This document shows positions 59,928-64,000 of a stretch of 64,000 bases of DNA, one piece after another. The translations under genes and the position numbers were made by a program. The notes below the pieces were generated by a model, which was not told the origin of the DNA, did not search any database, and saw only the letters and a list, made by a program, of their open reading frames with translations. This DNA comes from Terribacillus halophilus (GTDB taxonomy: Bacteria > Bacillota > Bacilli > Bacillales > Amphibacillaceae): the NCBI RefSeq assembly GCF_900162685.1, contig NZ_LT727827.1, positions 351,971-415,970 on the forward strand, written 5' to 3'. The number at the start of each line of letters is the position of its first letter. Positions within the stretch are counted from its first letter, which is position 1.

Positions 59928-61196
59928 ATGCTTGGTATCTTGAAACAGCGAAACTATGGTTTGCTTTTCTCTGGTCGAATTGTCACGAACATCGGTGACA
60001 GTATTTATTTTATTGCCGCCATGTGGCTTGTTTATGAACTGAGCGGAAGCGCTTTTTACACCGGGCTGGCCGGATTTCTGACACAAATCCCGAATGTGTT
60101 GCAATTTTTAATTGGTCCGCTCGTCGATCGCTGGCCGATACGTGCAACCCTGCTGTGGACCCAGGCGCTCCAAGCTGTCCTTGTACTGCTGATTCCGCTT
60201 GCTGCTTGGCTTGATTTTCTATCTGTCACCCTCGTCCTCATCATCATGCCGATTTTAACTTGCATCGATGCCTTTGCTTACCCGACAGAGGTAAAAGCTT
60301 TGCCGATGATCTTGAAAAAAGAAGAGCTTCCATCAGGAAATGCGTTATTCTCTTTTGCTTATCAAGGCGTAGATTTAATCTTTAATGCTATTGCCGGCTT
60401 AATGACTGCCGTTTTTGGCGCTGCTTTATTATTCATCATTGATTCTTTCACCTTTTGTATCGCTTACCTTCTGTTCAGCTTCCTTAAGATCCCACACCAA
60501 AAAGCGCAATCCGAAACCACCGAAAAAGCGCGTACTGTTTTACACACCTACTTTGCAGAATTAAAAGAAGGCATATCTATTTTATTTAGTACAATCATGG
60601 CTGCAACGCTGCTGGGGGCTATTCTTTGTAACTTAGCAATAGGTGCAGCATTGGCGGTCATGCCAGCTTTTGCAGACGAGCGGGAAGGAGCGGCTGTTTA
60701 TGGTTTTTATCTTGCAGCTATGTCCTGTGGCGCATTAATTGGGGCATTACTCGCTTCTTCCTTTAGTAAGCTCCCAATCGGAAAAGCAACAATCGTAACC
60801 GTCTTATTAGCCTCTGCAAGCTGGGCTGCTGCCTCTTTCGCTCCATGGACGTGGCTGAGTATTACCCTTTACGGTCTGGCTTGGGTGCCAATCGGCTGTA
60901 TTAACGTGACTTTTGCAACGATCATACAGACCTTGCTCCCTGTATCGCTAATCGGACGGGTTACGAGTGCCAGCGCAAGCTTCAGCACCATCGCCATGCC
61001 AATCGGTTCCTTGGCCGGCGGCTATGCTGCTACCTTCATTCCGGTTGTCTGGGTATTTTGCAGTGCGGGTATAGGCGTAGCGCTGCTTTCGGTGACATGG
61101 CTATTACACCCGAAATTACGCAGACTGGGGCCATTAGCATCTCTTTCACCGGAATTACTCGGTTTCAAAGACTATACGGAGAAGGAAACAAGCTGA
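59928..61196 (+). CDS. MFS transporter, probable efflux pump
   Basis: A 422-aa major-facilitator protein with twelve helices, FSGRIVTNIGDSIYFIAAMW in TM1 and GPLVDRWPIRATLLWTQ as the TM2-3 loop signature. It resembles the MFS_3/enterobactin-exporter-like drug efflux group. Co-transcribed with the upstream regulator. Substrate unknown. It ends next to the stop of the convergent VanZ-like gene without a gap. Confidence 0.87.
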   Translation: MLGILKQRNYGLLFSGRIVTNIGDSIYFIAAMWLVYELSGSAFYTGLAGFLTQIPNVLQFLIGPLVDRWPIRATLLWTQALQAVLVLLIPLAAWLDFLSVTLVLIIMPILTCIDAFAYPTEVKALPMILKKEELPSGNALFSFAYQGVDLIFNAIAGLMTAVFGAALLFIIDSFTFCIAYLLFSFLKIPHQKAQSETTEKARTVLHTYFAELKEGISILFSTIMAATLLGAILCNLAIGAALAVMPAFADEREGAAVYGFYLAAMSCGALIGALLASSFSKLPIGKATIVTVLLASASWAAASFAPWTWLSITLYGLAWVPIGCINVTFATIIQTLLPVSLIGRVTSASASFSTIAMPIGSLAGGYAATFIPVVWVFCSAGIGVALLSVTWLLHPKLRRLGPLASLSPELLGFKDYTEKETS

Positions 61197-61769
61197 TTAG
61201 GGCTTGTTTCTCCGAAGTACCGGACGGAGCGCCACCCAATAAAATGCATATCCTAACATCGCGCCTAATACATTCAGAATCACATCATCGATATCTACCG
61301 ACCGATAATTATAGCCGACAAAGTAGTTTAATAAACCTTGAGTGGATTCGATGGCTATACTAAAAAGCAAGCCGCAGAAAACTACTACAAAAAAAGACCT
61401 CGTTTTCCGAATAAGCAGCGGCAAATAAAAGCCGAGCGGAGCAAACAAAAGAATATTTCCTCCGAGATTTTTAAGAGCTAGTCCATAACCGAAGCCGTCG
61501 ATTTGCGTTGTATGCCAGATTTGCATGATAGAAGTAAGCGGTGATGTATTCCATCGATAACTCGTTTCAAGCTGCTGGTTCTCTTGGATAAGATTTTGAT
61601 CGACCGGCAGCGGGAAAAAGGTAAGACAAATGACAGCAATCACATAAATTGCGAACGATGCCATTAATAAATGCTGTTTCTTGGTAATACCAAATGTCTG
61701 GTGAAACGGAATGATAGACAATAAATAGACAAACGCCAGAAATATAGCCGGCGCTACGTAATTTAACAT
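61197..61769 (-). CDS. VanZ-like membrane protein
   Basis: A 190-aa protein with about five helices. The VanZ signatures are GGNILLFAPLGFYLPLL, SIAIESTQGLLNYFVG and RSVDIDDVILNVLGAMLGY. VanZ proteins of glycopeptide clusters contribute to teicoplanin resistance; most, like this one, stand alone and have unknown roles. AGGAGAG precedes the ATG. Confidence 0.88.
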   Translation of the reverse strand: MLNYVAPAIFLAFVYLLSIIPFHQTFGITKKQHLLMASFAIYVIAVICLTFFPLPVDQNLIQENQQLETSYRWNTSPLTSIMQIWHTTQIDGFGYGLALKNLGGNILLFAPLGFYLPLLIRKTRSFFVVVFCGLLFSIAIESTQGLLNYFVGYNYRSVDIDDVILNVLGAMLGYAFYWVALRPVLRRNKP

Positions 61770-61873
61770 AGTAATTATTCTCTCCTGTATCCTAAAAGTC
61801 CCTTACGTGGAGTAAGTGGACATATACTCTTTAGTCTACATGATTTTGTGTATATTGTGAATGAATAGATACA

Positions 61874-61904
61874 GAAAAGAAACCGCCTTTTTCGGGCGGT
61901 TTCT
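61874..61904 (-). terminator. Intrinsic terminator of argF
   Basis: Perfect 10-bp stem AGAAACCGCC/GGCGGTTTCT (61878-61887 and 61895-61904), 7-nt loop, TTTTC on the minus strand. Confidence 0.88.
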
Positions 61905-61915
61905 CATGTTTCAGC

Positions 61916-62866
61916 TTATTTCTTCATCACAGAAAGCATTAACGCTTTCTGAGCATGAAGTCTGTTCTCGGCTTCTTGGAAGACTGCTGATTGCGGGCCA
62001 TCAATAACTTCTGCTGTCACTTCTTCACCTCGGTGCGCCGGAAGGCAATGCAAGAAGATAGCAGAAGAATCAGCAGCTTGCATAAGTGCTTCATTTACTT
62101 GGTAACCTCGGAAGGCATTTAATCTAGCCTGTGTCTCCTGTTCCTGCCCCATACTAGTCCATACATCTGTGTAAATAACATCCGCACCAGCAGCTGCTTC
62201 TACCGGATTTTCTGTAATGAGCAGGGACTCGGGGTCCGCACTGATTGCTTTGGCTTTCTCTGCAATTTCTGGTATCGGCTGATAACCGGCAGGGGACGCA
62301 ATACGAATTTGCATGCCTGTCTTTGCCGCAGCAATCATCAGACTGTTGGCCACATTATTGGCATCTCCAATATAAGCAAGCTTGACACCTTCCAGCGTTC
62401 CCTTATGTTCCGAAATCGTCTGCAAATCTGCTAGTGCCTGACACGGATGATACAAATCTGTCAGACCATTAATGACTGGAATGGTCGCGTGAGCTGCGAG
62501 CTCTTCCACCATTTTATGCGAATTAGCGCGAATCATAATCGCATCCAAATAACCGGAAAGAACCTTTGCAGTATCTGCTACTGGTTCCCCGCGCCCCAAT
62601 TGAAGATCGTTTGCATTCAAATAAAGCCCCGTTCCGCCAAGCTGGTAGATACCCGTTTCAAAGGAAACGCGGGTACGTGTGGATGACTTTTCGAAGATCA
62701 TCCCGAGTGTCTTCCCCGCCAGCGGCTGGCTCAGCTCACCTTTTTGATGCTGACTCTTCAGCTCTGCTGCCAGCTCTAGAATAGATAGAATTTCTTCCTT
62801 CGTTAAATCTTGAAGAGAGAGAAGACTCTTCCCTGCCAATGTGTTTTTATCCGCTAACTGTTTCAT
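61916..62866 (-). CDS. argF: Ornithine carbamoyltransferase
   Basis: A 316-aa enzyme forming citrulline. Carbamoyl-phosphate motif FEKSSTRTRVSFE, ornithine region HPCQALADL and the C-terminal HCLPAHRGEEV are intact. ATG at 62866 overlaps the carB stop (TGATG) with AAGGAG 8 nt upstream; a longer open frame reads into carB and is rejected. It is the last gene of an arginine carAB-argF type cluster, as in B. subtilis. Confidence 0.96.
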   Translation of the reverse strand: MKQLADKNTLAGKSLLSLQDLTKEEILSILELAAELKSQHQKGELSQPLAGKTLGMIFEKSSTRTRVSFETGIYQLGGTGLYLNANDLQLGRGEPVADTAKVLSGYLDAIMIRANSHKMVEELAAHATIPVINGLTDLYHPCQALADLQTISEHKGTLEGVKLAYIGDANNVANSLMIAAAKTGMQIRIASPAGYQPIPEIAEKAKAISADPESLLITENPVEAAAGADVIYTDVWTSMGQEQETQARLNAFRGYQVNEALMQAADSSAIFLHCLPAHRGEEVTAEVIDGPQSAVFQEAENRLHAQKALMLSVMKK

Positions 62867-64000
62867 CAAACACGCTCCTTCTTCGCTTGCTCCAAATAGT
62901 CCGACATCGACCGACATGCAGCCAAATCATCTTGACTTGCCAGCCAATAGCTTTCCATCGTAGCCAGGCTTGTGATACATGGGGTTTCTGTCTTCCAAGC
63001 TGCCTCACGAATACCTTGGAAGCCTTTCCGAGTGCTGCATACTGCTGTTATTTTTTGATCTTCAATCAACGTGATTGCTTCCTCATACGAGACAGCTTCA
63101 TAAGCCGTACTAACTGGCAGAAATGCTGCTGTCTCCAGTGTTAGTACAACATTTGGCAGCTGCTCTAAAAGACTTTCCAGCTGCGGTATATCCGATGAGT
63201 CTAAGTCTAGGAGCACTTGCGTCTCTGCTGTAAGCTTGCGGAGTGTCTTCTCTTTCCAACCGAACGCTTTGTGAAGTGCTTCCGGCACGGTCTCCCCGAT
63301 TCCAATTGCCTCTCCTGTTGATTGCATATCCGGACCGAGAAGCGGATCGACACCTGCTAATTTTGTCGTAGAGAAAACTGGCAGTTTTACCGCATAGAAT
63401 GGCTTTTCCTTTTGTAATCCCAGCGGGTAGCCTAGATTTTGCAGGCTCCCTCCCATTTGGATTTTTGTCGCTAAGTCTACTAACGGAATACCTGTCACCT
63501 TGCTGGAAATCGGAACTGTACGCGAGGCACGCGGATTCACTTCCAGTACATACAGCAGCTCTCGGTTTTCACTAAATACAAATTGAATGTTCATGATGCC
63601 TTTCATATTTAGAGCAGCTGAAATTTTTCTTGCATAGGATACAATCTGTTCCTTTTCTGTTTCATTCAAGCTTGGTGCTGGGAAGACAGCTGTACTATCT
63701 CCGCTATGAATGCCTGCCGGCTCAATATGTTCATAGATTCCTGGAATTAGAATGTCCGCACCATCACACACAACATCCACTTCAACTTCCATACCTGGCA
63801 CGTATTTATCCAAAAGCAGCGGGAATAAGCGTGATGGATGAATTTGCTGCTTTAAATCTTCTAAGTAAGTATTAAGCATATCTTCAGAATACAGAATAAC
63901 CATCCCTTGCCCGCCGATTACATAGGATGGGCGAATTAAAATCGGATAGCCGATCAAGCGAGCTTCTTTGTGCAAAGAAGTGGTATCCATCACGGTTGTA
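62866..64000 (-). CDS. carB: Carbamoyl-phosphate synthase large subunit, C-terminal part (arginine-type)
   Basis: Only about 377 codons are in the window; the gene runs off the right edge. Visible are the second ATP-grasp domain (IGYPILIRPSYVIGGQGMVI, VLEVNPRASRTVPISSKVTG) and the C-terminal MGS-like allosteric domain, which here is short and diverged (ITAVCSTRKGFQGI). Coupling to argF suggests the arginine-specific rather than the pyrimidine CarB. Confidence 0.93.
   Translation of the reverse strand, partial: TTVMDTTSLHKEARLIGYPILIRPSYVIGGQGMVILYSEDMLNTYLEDLKQQIHPSRLFPLLLDKYVPGMEVEVDVVCDGADILIPGIYEHIEPAGIHSGDSTAVFPAPSLNETEKEQIVSYARKISAALNMKGIMNIQFVFSENRELLYVLEVNPRASRTVPISSKVTGIPLVDLATKIQMGGSLQNLGYPLGLQKEKPFYAVKLPVFSTTKLAGVDPLLGPDMQSTGEAIGIGETVPEALHKAFGWKEKTLRKLTAETQVLLDLDSSDIPQLESLLEQLPNVVLTLETAAFLPVSTAYEAVSYEEAITLIEDQKITAVCSTRKGFQGIREAAWKTETPCITSLATMESYWLASQDDLAACRSMSDYLEQAKKERV

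Noticed and set aside
61175-61215. Hairpin AAACAAGC/GCTTGTTT at the junction of the MFS and VanZ genes as a terminator
   Set aside because: Arms are interrupted by a 4-nt insertion and no T run follows on either strand.
1-64000. CRISPR array, prophage, rRNA or tRNA genes
   Set aside because: No regularly spaced repeats, phage structural or integrase genes, rRNA segments or cloverleaf/CCA patterns were noticed while reading the window; a tRNAscan or similar run was not possible.

Overview
This window comes from a low-to-moderate GC, Gram-positive, endospore-forming Bacillaceae chromosome. Gene order around the sigma-B locus follows Bacillus subtilis: tex, rsbX-sigB-rsbW-rsbV-rsbU-rsbT-rsbS-rsbR, ndoA/ndoAI, alr, ydcC, nnr, acpS, rhomboid, ydbT-ydbS, cshA. 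The protein sequences are diverged from B. subtilis. A halotolerant genus such as Terribacillus or Virgibacillus would fit, but this is inference. Nothing looks like a prophage, conjugative element, CRISPR array, rRNA or tRNA; the content is mostly core genome with small accessory insertions.

Layout. 1-5.4 kb: the partitioning-switch cascade controlling SigB, with a sequence-perfect SigB autoregulatory promoter before rsbV. 5.4-15.7 kb: toxin-antitoxin, alanine racemase, lipoprotein, NAD(P)HX repair, AcpS, rhomboid protease, a SigW-type ydbST locus and the CshA helicase. 16-27 kb: hydrolase, a YppG-like protein, redox proteins, a SigB-type dehydrogenase, an ABC-F ATPase behind an elaborate attenuator leader, lipid kinase, MntH, CapA-like lipoprotein, cupin, and argS with an arginine T-box. 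27-34 kb: a YfhE-like SigB gene, an ABC exporter and a sucrose cassette (LacI-type repressor, GH32 hydrolase, PTS EIIBC). 34-40 kb: TypA and the secretion-stress set cssRS/htrB. 40-47 kb: a two-domain glycosyltransferase with a methyltransferase, a YteA-like protein, an S51-like peptidase, a MITE-like insertion, an orphan nrdE with NrdR boxes, and a YkwC-like dehydrogenase. 47-56 kb: transporter, xpt, cold-shock protein, CorA, TrhO, glutathione peroxidase, a Bacillaceae palindromic repeat, a short-chain dehydrogenase, and a PadR/HAAS/membrane operon. 56-64 kb: two tiny membrane proteins, a reduced riboflavin operon under an FMN riboswitch, a wHTH/MFS efflux pair, a VanZ-like protein, and argF with the 3' part of carB.

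Themes. Stress control recurs: SigB promoters precede rsbV, a YfhE-like gene and probably two dehydrogenases; SigW drives ydbST; CssRS probably drives htrB. RNA-level control is also dense: T-box, FMN riboswitch, an ABC-F leader-peptide attenuator, long nrdE and csp leaders, and a hairpin in the cshA leader.

Most worth a second look: the ABC-F leader (promoter, 35-codon uORF, two terminators); the 139-bp element with 15-bp inverted repeats and an 8-bp target duplication that split a terminator loop; the nrdE lacking a C-terminal cysteine pair and an adjacent beta subunit; the PadR gene that seems to need an ATT start; and the riboflavin operon lacking ribD and the GTP cyclohydrolase II domain.
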